60,000 nucleotides of DNA from Hydractinia symbiolongicarpus (GCF_029227915.1 NC_079887.1:19901650-19961649); one strand, 5' to 3'; counted from the first letter of the stretch, positions 33,461 through 41,279 are shown. The notes: a model not told the origin generated them from the letters alone. Translations and numbers: made by a program.

Positions 33461-34343
33461 TCAGCGTTTCCTTAATTGCTTTCAGTTGGCTCTGAGTGTC
33501 AGATGATAGTAAACCGTGTGCTTCTTGTACTGCTTCCTTTTGATCTTGGAGTCGTTCTAGATCTTCCCTAGCCTTTGCAATGTCTTCGTTCCAGATAGTT
33601 TGCTGTTCCTCTGATAGTCCAGGTGTAGCTTTCTTCCTCTCAAGCCTTTTCACCTTGGCTTCTGCTTTGGCGATCTCGCTGTCGTAGAAGATCATCTTGC
33701 TTTTCAAGTGCTTCAGGTTACCCCTTAGTGTTTGAAGCTCGAGGTTGAGCCCTCTTCTTTCACGCTCTGTGAAGGCTTCGCTGTCGCCAAAGGGAGTCTC
33801 TTCGATCAGGCTCTCCGTTTCATCAAGGACATTCTCGAGCAGCGGCATCATTTCGATATCGGCCTTCTCTTCAACGTGAACAATCTCGTTAAGGAGTTTC
33901 TGAGCCATTGCTTTACTGCCTTTTTTTGGTGTAGTATAGTCGGTAAACCCCATGCCTCGCAAGCGATTTGTACCTAACCTCCTCCGTATCTCGGCAACGC
34001 TCCTCAATTCACCATGCCTTTTCGTGATCTCTATCCCATCGAAAAGAAGCTGGTTTCCTCGTGCCTCAAACTCGTTGTAATATCTTGCGATTGGCTGCCC
34101 CAGCTCCTCACCAAGGTGTTCGTAAAGATCGTCGACCTTTGATTTTAGTAGCTCTTCCCTCTGCCTTGTCGTGGTGTCTCGTGCTCTTGCTGAGCCGCTA
34201 GGCGATTGACCCTGCTCTTGCTCCTGATCTGGCGTTAGCGTGGAGCTGGCATCAGGCTGGAGCCTATTGAAAGATCCATCCTCGTCTGGAATGTTTTCCT
34301 CTGGCGTAAAGTCGTCTCCTTCGTATATTGGATTAACCGGCAT
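33435..34343 (-). CDS. Coiled-coil protein, 302 residues
   Basis: An intact frame from an ATG in the context AATAAATG. The first 60 residues are acidic and Pro/Ser/Gln-rich and probably disordered. A middle region contains LGEELGQPIARYYNEFEARG, and residues from about 200 to the end are strongly heptad-like with many Lys/Glu (AKVKRLERKK, EDIAKAREDLERLQDQKEAV). It is divergent from the capsid gene with only 33 bp between the starts. Its place next to the capsid gene suggests a scaffold or minor structural role, which is inference. No family recognised. Confidence 0.7.
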   Translation of the reverse strand: MPVNPIYEGDDFTPEENIPDEDGSFNRLQPDASSTLTPDQEQEQGQSPSGSARARDTTTRQREELLKSKVDDLYEHLGEELGQPIARYYNEFEARGNQLLFDGIEITKRHGELRSVAEIRRRLGTNRLRGMGFTDYTTPKKGSKAMAQKLLNEIVHVEEKADIEMMPLLENVLDETESLIEETPFGDSEAFTERERRGLNLELQTLRGNLKHLKSKMIFYDSEIAKAEAKVKRLERKKATPGLSEEQQTIWNEDIAKAREDLERLQDQKEAVQEAHGLLSSDTQSQLKAIKETLMKIAEGLL

Positions 34344-34364
34344 TTATTTGAAACGAAAATTAGC

Positions 34365-34375
34365 TAATAATAAAG
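34365..34375 (+). promoter_or_regulatory. TAATAATAAAG upstream of the capsid gene
   Basis: This A/T element ends one base before the capsid ATG at 34377. It lies in the 33-bp divergent interval shared with the 34343 gene and matches TATAATAAAG before the PolB starts. Confidence 0.4.
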
Positions 34376-34376
34376 G

Positions 34377-35512
34377 ATGAGTAACATATTCGGAACTAAG
34401 CTCGATCCCTACGCGGAGATTAAAACAATGATGGCTATGAAAGGGAAGAAGCAGCGTGTAAAAGTAAGTCATGTGCCTAGTACGATTAATCAGAACGAGG
34501 ACTTGTATGTTGACATCCCCAACATGGGGCAGAACGATGTAATTTTTCCAGGCAGTATCAAACTACTTTTCGATCTGGAACTTACGGGAACAAACGCGAA
34601 GCGCACTATCGCTAGCAATATAGGTAAATCCTTGGTGCAAAATCTTCGTATCACTTTGAATGGCAATGAGGTGCAAAATATTAGCGACTACAGGGTTGGG
34701 AATTTGATCGGGAAAACAACTTGATCCTAGAGGGGATCAATCCCAACGACGGTACAATCCGCGCCCTACAGGTAAAAGCGACTGATCATGAAGGCACGGA
34801 CGAGGAAAAAGCGATCGTCGCAGCCTATGGCAGCACCATTTGCGTGCCCTTGGGAAAAATGTTTGAATTGACACGAGACTTGCCGTTCTACCAGGCAGGA
34901 TTATACGACAGGCTGCAATTCGTTATACATTTTACATCATATGATGACGTTATCAAAGATGGAGGTACGGCAGCTGTTGGAAATACCGCAGCTAAACCAC
35001 CGGATGCCGCGTATAAGATAACTAATATCGCACTAGAGTTTGACAAGGTTAATAACGAGGGTCTCGCGAGCGCTATGATGTCACGGTATAGTCGTTTTGC
35101 GCTACCCTATGAAAGGGTACTCCGTAGCAAGGTTGTCACGATGAAAAAGGCTGACACAAACTACAATTTGCAAATCACTGTCGAGGGTGAGCCTAATGAG
35201 CACTACACCCACGCAATGCTCCCAAAAGATCACCTCGAGCAGATCGTAAACTTATTCGGTAGCCACGATTCGGAGGTGACGATTGGGCAGTTCTTCACAG
35301 AGAGATACGCCCTGTTTGTTGATTTCCAAGCATCACCTGATCATAGTCTACACGGTTCCGGAAGGCAATTACAGAGATTGTCAGACGGTATAACATTGCA
35401 TATGACAAAGAAGGCAGACGGAACAACCGGGAATATTAAATGCTACGTTTTCCTACTTCACGATGCTCAGCTGAACATCTTAGACGGCCGTTATCACTCT
35501 GTGGAATACTGA
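34377..35512 (+). CDS. Major capsid protein (double jelly roll), one frameshift
   Basis: Two overlapping frames, 34377-34724 and 34721-35512, together span about 378 codons. The first holds the start of jelly roll 1 (YVDIPNMGQNDVIFPGSIKL, SLVQNLRITLNGNEVQ). The second holds LPFYQAGLYDRLQFVIHFTS, ITNIALEFDKVNNEGLA and TVEGEPNEHYTHAML, and a C-terminal YALFVDFQAS plus LHDAQLNILDG. This order is characteristic of Polinton capsid proteins, which form trimeric capsomers. The frame changes by one base near 34715-34725, and the interval there looks shorter than usual, so a small deletion is likely. As it stands, the gene would give a truncated product. Confidence 0.85.
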
Positions 35513-35533
35513 AAATAAATGGCAGTGACCACA

Positions 35534-35567
35534 ATTTTGTATTTACCCTATTGGATAAACACAAAAT
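35534..35567 (+). terminator. Stem-loop after the capsid gene
   Basis: ATTTTGTATTTA and TAAACACAAAAT form a 12-bp stem with one mismatch around a 10-base loop. It begins 21 bases after the capsid stop and ends just before the next start (35571). A 16-codon frame (35519-35569) overlaps it and is probably not a gene. Confidence 0.6.
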
Positions 35568-35570
35568 AAT

Positions 35571-36248
35571 ATGGAAAACAAGAGCTGTTCAAAGTGTAAA
35601 AGGAGCCTTTTACTAGATGCATTCAAGGTGACAAAAAATGGTCAAACGACAAAAACATGCATCAAATGCCTCGATGTTAACAAGGCGTCACGGGAACGTA
35701 CAAAGTGCCCTCATGAAAAGCAGAGGGCCCTGTGTAAGGAGTGCAAGGGCAGTCAAATCTGCCCTCACGAAAAAAGGAAATCCAGGTGCAAGGAGTGCAA
35801 GGGCAGTGAAATCTGCCCTCATAAAAAGCAGAGGTCCAAGTGCAAGGAGTGCAAGGGCAGTGAAATCTGCCCTCATGAAAAGCTGAGATCCTATTGCAAA
35901 GAATGCAAAGGCAGTCAAATCTGCCCTCACGAAAGAATAAGATCTCGGTGTAAGGGATGCAAGGGCAGTCAAATCTGCCCTCACGAAAGAATAAGATCTC
36001 GGTGTAAGGAGTGCAAGGGCAGTCAAATCTGCCCTCACGAAAGGCAGAGGGCCCTGTGTAAGGAGTGTAAGGGCAGTCAAATCTGCCCTCACGAAAAAAG
36101 GAGATCCAGGTGTAAGGAGTGCAAGGGCAGTGAAATCTGCCCTCACGAAAGAATAAGATCTCAGTGTAAGGAGTGCAAGGCAGTCAAATCTGCGCACATC
36201 AAAAAAAGGAAATCCAGGTGCAAAGAATGCAAGAAGGTTAAACAATAA
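35571..36248 (+). CDS. Cys/His tandem-repeat protein (about ten 18-residue zinc-type modules)
   Basis: Open for 225 codons. An N-terminal C-x2-C...C-x2-C region (CSKCKRSLLLDAF, CIKCLD) is followed by about ten modules of CPHEKxRSxCKECKGSxI. Each has C-x-H and C-x2-C spacing that could bind one zinc. The DNA unit is 54 bp and modules 1-9 are very similar, so the array has grown by unequal exchange. The last one and a half modules are degenerate. Comparable CPH...C-x2-C repeats are known in some large DNA viruses and protists. The function is unknown; binding of nucleic acid or protein is plausible. The stop abuts the next start (TAAATG). Confidence 0.8.
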   Translation: MENKSCSKCKRSLLLDAFKVTKNGQTTKTCIKCLDVNKASRERTKCPHEKQRALCKECKGSQICPHEKRKSRCKECKGSEICPHKKQRSKCKECKGSEICPHEKLRSYCKECKGSQICPHERIRSRCKGCKGSQICPHERIRSRCKECKGSQICPHERQRALCKECKGSQICPHEKRRSRCKECKGSEICPHERIRSQCKECKAVKSAHIKKRKSRCKECKKVKQ

Positions 36249-36647
36249 ATGGCAACTATTGGTGTTCTTGTGGCTGGTGCTGCGATTAATGCATTAGCCT
36301 TTAGCGGATTAAATTTCGTGTTCAGTAAACTCGGTGGGCATGGTGAGGCCGAGCGTAAAAGGCATGATAAAGCAACTGAACAACTTCAAGCAGCTCAGCA
36401 ACAGTGGATAAGAGATCGGCAGGCAAAGATTGATTGGTATAACCATCAACGAGAGCTGAAAAGGCAAGCTGGAGAGAGCTTGAAGGAGCTCGATGAAGGC
36501 ATGAGGGAGTACTATATCGCAACGATCGAAAAAGCTCCAAAACTATCCGATTTTTACACACCTTCCAAGCAACAACAGGATGGTGAGCTGACGTTTATCG
36601 TAGGATCCCTAGCCCTCCTTGGTTTTGCAGTGTACAAGTTCGCCTAG
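36249..36647 (+). CDS. Membrane/coiled-coil protein, 132 residues, Polinton-conserved
   Basis: Starts at the ATG fused to the previous stop. A first hydrophobic helix (IGVLVAGAAINALAFSGLNF) is followed by a long charged helix (ERKRHDKATEQLQAAQQQW). A DEGMREYYIATIEKAP segment then leads to a second hydrophobic helix at the C-terminus (LTFIVGSLALLGFAVYKFA). A decayed homologue sits at 18475-18830, so the gene is shared between two Polinton lineages. Probably a membrane-associated virion protein, by context only. Confidence 0.75.
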   Translation: MATIGVLVAGAAINALAFSGLNFVFSKLGGHGEAERKRHDKATEQLQAAQQQWIRDRQAKIDWYNHQRELKRQAGESLKELDEGMREYYIATIEKAPKLSDFYTPSKQQQDGELTFIVGSLALLGFAVYKFA

Positions 36648-36677
36648 CGGCCGTGTCAGCGGTTATATGTAAAATGT

Positions 36678-36704
36678 TTTCGACATGTAATAAACATGTC
36701 GAAA
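36678..36704. terminator. Perfect stem-loop overlapping the integrase start
   Basis: TTTCGACATGT-AATAA-ACATGTCGAAA, an 11-bp perfect stem. The integrase ATG (36696) lies in the right arm and the TAATAAA-type motif forms the loop. It could end the upstream transcript, control integrase translation, or both. Confidence 0.6.
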
Positions 36705-37727
36705 GCACATATTCCCACAGAGAAGGAGGTAGAAAAATTGAGCAGTATTTACTATACCCCTGAAAATCTCTGGACTGGTCGGAAGGCTGTTAAATTGCTC
36801 GCTGAGCAGAGTGGACTACCTAAAAAGAAAGTCGTACACTGGCTGTCTAGGCAACTCTTATGGCTTAGACATATTCGAGGACCTAAAAGGATTGATTACC
36901 CACATTTTACCATTAAAAAACCTAATGAAATGCACCAATTTGACTTGCTCTACATGCCTCATGACAAAGTCTACAGCAACGTGTACAAATATATCCTCAC
37001 AGGAATCGATGTAGCCTCGCGCTACAAGGTAGCTAGACCATTGAGAACGAAGAAAGCCAGCGAAGTCACTGACATGATCAAAGACATTTACAAAGCAGGA
37101 CCTTTACGCTATCCGAAGACCTTTCAGTGCGACAACGGTAGTGAGTTCAAGTCAGATGTGACAAAACTGCTAGAGGGCAAGGGCGTCGAACTCAAGCGCG
37201 CAACTACCAAGTACCACCATACTTTCACGGCCTTTGTCGAGAGCTACAACAAGGTGCTTGCGGAGAGACTGTTCAAACCTAAGGATGCACAAGAGTTGGT
37301 CACTGAAGAGACTAGTACCACATGGGTCAAGCACTTGTACACTATCGTCAAAAGCATGAACAATACCAAAACTGTCATGATCGGTATGAAACCCAAGGCA
37401 ATCAAGCTAGATGAAGTTTTTAATGTGAAAGACGGGCAGCACCCAGATCGCCTGGCGTCTCCGCAGGAGCAAGAAAAGCCGTTACCTGAGGACGGTCTTT
37501 ACTTGTACCTGCTGCAGCCTGGAGAAGAGCATGGTGATGCGAAAAGACGTGCAACGGACGCTTGGTGGAGCAAAAAGACGTATAGGTTGGATCGCATCGA
37601 GCAGCAACCAAACAACCGTGTGCTATATTTCTTGCAAGACGGGCCAGAGCGGAGCTTTGTTTCAGAAGAACTCATGGAAATTCCGGAAGATGTTCAAGTA
37701 CCTCCCGAGCATGTTAAGGAGTGGTAA
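36696..37727 (+). CDS. Retroviral-type integrase (DDE)
   Basis: Intact, 343 codons. The catalytic triad is visible as D83 (HQFDLLYM), D146 (FQCDNGSEF) and E182 (FVESYNKVL), with the D,D-35-E spacing. The N-terminal 70 residues are basic with helical segments, and no clear HHCC zinc motif is seen. The C-terminal part (SKKTYRLDRIEQQPNNRVL then YFLQDG) looks like a chromo- or SH3-like fold, as in other Polinton integrases. It would insert the linear element into host DNA, giving the 6-bp duplication. The downstream BRO gene converges with it. This is one of the best-preserved genes of the element. Confidence 0.95.
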   Translation: MSKAHIPTEKEVEKLSSIYYTPENLWTGRKAVKLLAEQSGLPKKKVVHWLSRQLLWLRHIRGPKRIDYPHFTIKKPNEMHQFDLLYMPHDKVYSNVYKYILTGIDVASRYKVARPLRTKKASEVTDMIKDIYKAGPLRYPKTFQCDNGSEFKSDVTKLLEGKGVELKRATTKYHHTFTAFVESYNKVLAERLFKPKDAQELVTEETSTTWVKHLYTIVKSMNNTKTVMIGMKPKAIKLDEVFNVKDGQHPDRLASPQEQEKPLPEDGLYLYLLQPGEEHGDAKRRATDAWWSKKTYRLDRIEQQPNNRVLYFLQDGPERSFVSEELMEIPEDVQVPPEHVKEW

Positions 37728-37738
37728 ACTTCGCGTAG

Positions 37739-37766
37739 TTTTTGTAATCTATCAAGGTTACAAAAA
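37739..37766. terminator. Stem-loop between integrase and BRO gene
   Basis: TTTTTGTAA and TTACAAAAA, a 9-bp perfect stem with a 10-base loop, 11 bases after the integrase stop and between convergent genes. The T-run and A-run make it work on both strands. Confidence 0.6.
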
Positions 37767-37791
37767 AATCCTAGATCTCGGCAAGCTCCAT

Positions 37792-38631
37792 CTATCTCTG
37801 ATGTGTATAATTACGACCTAATCGAAAGTGCCTTGGACGTTCGGGATTTACTTTGATGCATCCACGCTCTCGGAGCCAGTTGTAATGTACAATGGCATTT
37901 GAAGTTTCTGCAAGAACGACGAGTTGACCGTTGGGATGATCTGTTAACTTTTTGCAAATCTTTTGCGCTACATAGCCTTGTTGCCCACATATAGCGACAT
38001 ACGGATATTCATCGTCGTTATTCTTTTGGATTATAACCATCCCATTATCCTTGCTAGGGTCTTCAAGGTGAGGAACGGCTCGCTTATGTAGTTCTTCAAT
38101 TTCTTGCTCTTGTGCGGCAAGTTGTCTATCTTTTTCTTCAAGATCATCCTCCAGCACCATAAGTTGTCTATCTTTTTCTTCAAGATCATCCTCAAGGAGT
38201 GCCAGGCTAGATCTTTTTTCTTTGAGGTAATATTCAAACAACGCCAGGGCTTGACGCTGCTCTTCGAAGGTCTTGAGCTGTAGTTGCTCACGGATTTTTG
38301 GGAACATTGTGTTGCAGCAATATTTCCTGAACCTTCTCGCTTTGGGTTGCTGGATTCCAAACACCAGCTCATACATACCCTCCTCATTGGTGCAGAGGTC
38401 GTATTTTTGAGAGTCGGATGGCCATTTCACAGGTTCCCCCGTAACGGGGGAACCGCTTAGTTGCCACTTGTGAGTGTAATTTTCCCGAATACAGTGGTTG
38501 CGGATGGTATCAGATGTGTTTTTTTTGTACTCCAGTGCGCCTTGTACTACTTCTATAGCATGAGTCCAAGGGTGACCGTTGATGGTTACGGTATGTAACT
38601 TGGTATTGTTAAATTCAACAAGACAAGACAT
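37792..38631 (-). CDS. BRO-N domain protein
   Basis: About 279 codons from the ATG at 38631 (a TATAAGAAAG precedes it). The N-terminal 110 residues match the BRO-N pattern (VTINGHPWTHAIEVVQGALE, YKKNTSDTIRNHC, YELVFGIQQPKARRFRKYC). A coiled coil follows with two copies of LEDDLEEKDRQL encoded by a 42-bp direct repeat (about 38118-38205). The C-terminal part (PYVAICGQQGYVAQKICKKL, then a LAETSNAIVHYNWLRERG segment) is a compact domain like those at the end of viral BRO/KilA proteins. BRO-N proteins bind DNA in large DNA viruses. Likely a regulator acquired by the element. The frame is intact. Confidence 0.8.
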   Translation of the reverse strand: MSCLVEFNNTKLHTVTINGHPWTHAIEVVQGALEYKKNTSDTIRNHCIRENYTHKWQLSGSPVTGEPVKWPSDSQKYDLCTNEEGMYELVFGIQQPKARRFRKYCCNTMFPKIREQLQLKTFEEQRQALALFEYYLKEKRSSLALLEDDLEEKDRQLMVLEDDLEEKDRQLAAQEQEIEELHKRAVPHLEDPSKDNGMVIIQKNNDDEYPYVAICGQQGYVAQKICKKLTDHPNGQLVVLAETSNAIVHYNWLRERGCIKVNPERPRHFRLGRNYTHQR

Positions 38632-38664
38632 CTTTCTTATACACGCCAAGGCTCAACCACAGTT

Positions 38665-38692
38665 TTTTGTGATTCGAAAAAAAGTCACAAAA
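38665..38692. terminator. Stem-loop after the 69-residue gene
   Basis: TTTTGTGA and TCACAAAA, an 8-bp stem with a 12-base interior, in the gap between the end of the 38702-38911 gene and the BRO start. Confidence 0.5.
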
Positions 38693-38701
38693 TTACTGGA
38701 T

Positions 38702-38911
38702 CTAATAATGAACACCAAGCTTAGGAAGCCATGGATATTTTTCGCATAACTCTTCAATATCCCGAGTCGTGTTTACCAGTTTGCTGTCAGCGTCATCATT
38801 CACTGCATCTATCAGTCTGTCATGGGCTCTCAAAAGAGCCTGATACACAGCTTTAATTACGCTCTGAGCTTTAATTACGATCTGAGCTTTAACTACGCTC
38901 TGATCATCCAT
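38702..38911 (-). CDS. Small hypothetical protein, 69 residues
   Basis: Starts MDDQSVVKAQIVIKAQSVIK, with a short internal repeat (VIKAQ), then an acidic helical part and a PWLPKLG end. No domain recognised. It lies in the minus-strand series between ATPase and BRO genes, with hairpins in both gaps, which supports its being a real unit. Confidence 0.5.
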   Translation of the reverse strand: MDDQSVVKAQIVIKAQSVIKAVYQALLRAHDRLIDAVNDDADSKLVNTTRDIEELCEKYPWLPKLGVHY

Positions 38912-38922
38912 CTTTTCTTACA

Positions 38923-38962
38923 TGTCAAGAGTCTAACTTGCATCCAACAATCTTGTAACATC
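38923..38962. terminator. Imperfect stem-loop after the ATPase gene
   Basis: ATGTCAAGA and TCTTGTAACAT form a 9-bp stem with a 2-base bulge. It ends at the ATPase stop. Weaker than the other gene-end hairpins. Confidence 0.35.
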
Positions 38963-39570
38963 TAAGATGCTCCAGTCTTACGTACAAGCAAGCGTGCTTT
39001 GACTTTTTGAGCTGAGCCTTGATGTTTTCCCAGTCGCTGATCCATGTTTGTTTCCTCGTCGATCAATTTCAAATCCGATCGTTCGTGGGGGTACCACATG
39101 AACAACTGCTTTTTTTGCCTTTGAAGGTTCTTCGGCAAGGCGGTATACGACTGCGTTAGTAGCCAGAGACTGTGTTTGCGATGTCTACCACTGATGGCAA
39201 GCTCAAGCAAGGGCTGTCGCTTTTTATCAAGGCTATCGTCGGCTATCATATCGTCAACGATAAACAACGTCTCTTCGCCCGCCAGCAATGACGACAGCTT
39301 TTGGATCCATTCGAAGAGTTGATCCTTGGGGTCCACCAGAAACACGTAGTCATCTTTCCACAGCGAGGACCTCTTGTTCCAGCGGATTGTAGGGCAGAGA
39401 ATGACAATGTTGTCAAAATGCTGCCTATACTCGTTCTCAATCAAATTCAGGACACGCTGCGTCTTGCCACAGCTTGTAGGCCCATTAAAGATTGCTGTAT
39501 GCGGGTCTTTGACAATGTCCATTTTATTCTGAGGGTATTGCAGCGCTTTGTGTTTGCCTTGGGCAGACAT
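38962..39570 (-). CDS. FtsK/A32-type genome-packaging ATPase
   Basis: Intact, 202 codons. Walker A is GPTSCGKT (residues 30-37), Walker B LFIVDD (102-107), and a polar sensor lies in WLLTQSY (about 136-142). This is the packaging ATPase class shared by Polintons, virophages and large DNA viruses (A32-like), which drives DNA into capsids. The length is close to the family norm. It sits just downstream of a short unknown gene (39584-39835) with only 13 bases between, so co-transcription is likely. Confidence 0.93.
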   Translation of the reverse strand: MSAQGKHKALQYPQNKMDIVKDPHTAIFNGPTSCGKTQRVLNLIENEYRQHFDNIVILCPTIRWNKRSSLWKDDYVFLVDPKDQLFEWIQKLSSLLAGEETLFIVDDMIADDSLDKKRQPLLELAISGRHRKHSLWLLTQSYTALPKNLQRQKKQLFMWYPHERSDLKLIDEETNMDQRLGKHQGSAQKVKARLLVRKTGAS

Positions 39571-39583
39571 AAACCTTGTAGAC

Positions 39584-39835
39584 TTACTTAGGCTTTGGTA
39601 CGATACTTGCGGGAATCCACCCCTTTGCTACCACAAATTCCCGCGAGCCTCGACCCGCTGAAAAGTAAGCAAACATCTTCAGCACGTCGCTGGTATCCAT
39701 CTTGGTGCTGGGGCTAGAGATTCCCAGAAATTTCTTCCCGGTTATGGCGTAAGTGAACGTAAAGCCTAGATCCACGACTGTTTCATAGATCATGTCGATA
39801 ATTTCTTTCTCCTGGGGTGTCACGTTAGAGCTCAT
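39584..39835 (-). CDS. Hypothetical protein, 83 residues
   Basis: The ATG lies in GATATAATAAATG, which combines a TATA-like box and the AATAAATG start motif. The sequence has a helical start (TPQEKEIIDMIYETVVDLGF) and a segment FAYFSAGRGSREFVVAKGW. I recognise no family. Immediate linkage to the packaging ATPase suggests a particle-assembly role, as inference only. Confidence 0.55.
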   Translation of the reverse strand: MSSNVTPQEKEIIDMIYETVVDLGFTFTYAITGKKFLGISSPSTKMDTSDVLKMFAYFSAGRGSREFVVAKGWIPASIVPKPK

Positions 39836-39914
39836 TTATTATATCCTATTTCATCTTGAAAATGTCGATATGACGCTCTTCGTGTTGCTTTTGTGTGTGC
39901 TGCTGAGACGGTCC

Positions 39915-40070
39915 TTACGCTGACACGGGCGCACCTGTGGAGACGCTAGGCTCTGGGGTTTCAGTAGGCTTCTTACGTATGTAATAGACTGCCACGCAAG
40001 CGGCAAGTACGGTAGCGAGACCTCCAGCGACATAGAGATATGCACCGTCCGTCCGATATGCACCATTTTG
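39915..40070 (-). pseudogene. Possible single-pass membrane peptide lacking a start codon
   Basis: A frame without an ATG gives YLYVAGGLATVLAACVAVYY followed by a basic IRKKP and a Pro/Thr/Ser tail to TAA at 39915. The helix-plus-tail layout is that of a small type II or III membrane protein. A competing frame with an ATG (40099-39851) has no such character and is probably a shadow. The start may have been lost by a frameshift near 40070. Confidence 0.4.
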
Positions 40071-40099
40071 TCAGGCGTGAGACGTCCGCAGCACTGCAT

Positions 40100-40432
40100 C
40101 TATTTTAGAGCGCGCATAAAGTTTATCATCTGCCTTTTGAAACTTTTCGTCTTGCCGTCAAGATGTGCGTCTTCAGGATCTTGCATCAGGTTCCAAGTCT
40201 CAGATGCTGAAAAGTTGGAGTCTACCTCTCCTTCCGATGTGTAGGTTCCGTACGCAAACAGGACTTCCCACCTTTTTAGAAATTCCTCTACGTATGCGTG
40301 GTTTTTCCGCTTTTGCGAGAGTTCGGCTAGCGTCGCAGTTTTATTTAGAACATTCTGGTACTCGTCTTCGTCTGCCATCCAATGCTGCCTTTTTAATTTT
40401 TCCATTTTATTAAATATCTGACTGCTCCCCAT
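40100..40432 (-). CDS. Hypothetical protein, 110 residues
   Basis: Open from an ATG at 40432 (another Met nine codons in). It is charged, with helical segments (EYQNVLNKTATLAELSQKRK, EEFLKRWEVLFAYG) and a C-terminal KRQMINFMRALK. No domain recognised. It follows the 40457-40771 gene with a hairpin in the gap. Confidence 0.5.
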   Translation of the reverse strand: MGSSQIFNKMEKLKRQHWMADEDEYQNVLNKTATLAELSQKRKNHAYVEEFLKRWEVLFAYGTYTSEGEVDSNFSASETWNLMQDPEDAHLDGKTKSFKRQMINFMRALK

Positions 40433-40446
40433 TTCTTTTTTTTTAC

Positions 40447-40468
40447 ATCAAGACGGCTAGATCTTGAT
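40447..40468. terminator. Stem-loop at the end of the 40457-40771 gene
   Basis: ATCAAGA and TCTTGAT, a 7-bp perfect stem with an 8-base loop, spanning the stop codon. A T-run follows on the plus strand at 40434-40444 (an A-run on the transcribed strand). Confidence 0.5.
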
Positions 40469-40771
40469 CATACATCTGGAGGCCTTCAAACCGTTTCTGC
40501 CAGCGTATCTTATCGCGTTTTTATACGAAGTCACTAAATTACACGCCTGTGGTGGAAAGCGATCAGCTTCTGGTGTCAGGATTACCCAACCGCGTGAGTG
40601 GGAGTCACCGTAAATGCTGCACCAATCTGTGTACCGTGCTTTTATTCTGCCCATTTCCCCCTTCCTTATACGATCAATATTTTCACGATTGCTCATATGA
40701 AACTTCGAAAGACTATTTCCTATCTTTTTCTTGCTGTTTGTCATCTCGCTTTTCATCTGTCTTGGACACAT
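40457..40771 (-). CDS. Hypothetical basic protein, 104 residues
   Basis: Starts at 40771, with a second Met (SKFHMSNRENIDRIRKGEMG) that may be the true start. The C-terminal half has W, C and aromatic residues (YTDWCSIYGDSHSRGWVILT) and ends in MIKI. It overlaps the decayed end of the upstream gene. I looked for an adenovirus-type protease here and did not find its His/Cys motifs. Confidence 0.45.
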   Translation of the reverse strand: MCPRQMKSEMTNSKKKIGNSLSKFHMSNRENIDRIRKGEMGRIKARYTDWCSIYGDSHSRGWVILTPEADRFPPQACNLVTSYKNAIRYAGRNGLKASRCMIKI

Positions 40772-41279
40772 GAGCTAAAATGTGATTAATGGTATGAGCA
40801 GCAACCAAGAGTGGCGCTAGAAATTTTCCAAAGGCAGAGGATCCCCAAATCTGCCATGGCGTCCTTGATAATAGGATCTTCCTCGATGTCTTTTTTCATA
40901 CCCTCCGCACTATCGAGTTGAACAACATTACCTACGGCCTTTGCGTACATGCTAATCGCATGTGAAGATAGTGCCTTGGCGGTCTTTTCTCCCTTATCGT
41001 GGAGCTCTCGTTGAACATAGTCGGCGTACGCTTTTTTGATAAACTCTTCTGGAGCTTTGTCGGTAAGAGATGCTGTTTGCCTTTGCGTATAGCATCCTTC
41101 AAGGCTTGACGTTTGTCGATAGGTTTTTCTTTGGGTTGAAAGGCTTCCGCAGGTGTGTCATAAAATATAGCTGTAATCTCACTCATCTTTATTAGAAGCC
41201 TTCTATAACGCAAAAAGCAGAGCACGATCAAGACGTACGGAAGAATTATTGCTACAGTGAGGCCTATGTCGTTCATCAT
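40700..41279 (-). pseudogene. Membrane-anchored hypothetical protein, frameshifted
   Basis: The N-terminus is a signal-anchor helix (IGLTVAIILPYVLIVLCFL) followed by a basic stretch. The first frame (41279-40932) loses sense after KDAIRKGK near 41070. From there a second frame gives a coherent sequence (APEEFIKKAYADYVQREL, KALSSHAISMYAKAVGNVVQ, MKKDIEEDPIIKDAMADLG), and a third near 40850 gives PLPLENFLAPLLVAAHTINH. At least two frame changes are needed. Probably a single-pass virion or membrane protein, now broken. Confidence 0.55.

Noticed and set aside
35688-36245. 185-codon minus-strand frame opposite the Cys/His repeat gene
   Set aside because: Mirror of the 54-bp tandem repeat; the plus strand gives the conserved Cys/His pattern and the TAAATG junction.
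39851-40099. 82-codon minus-strand frame as a gene
   Set aside because: Its sequence has no protein-like character, while another frame gives a clean membrane helix with a basic flank.
40457-40771. Adenovirus-type cysteine protease of the Polinton
   Set aside because: The expected His and Cys motif contexts are absent; the frame is short and basic.
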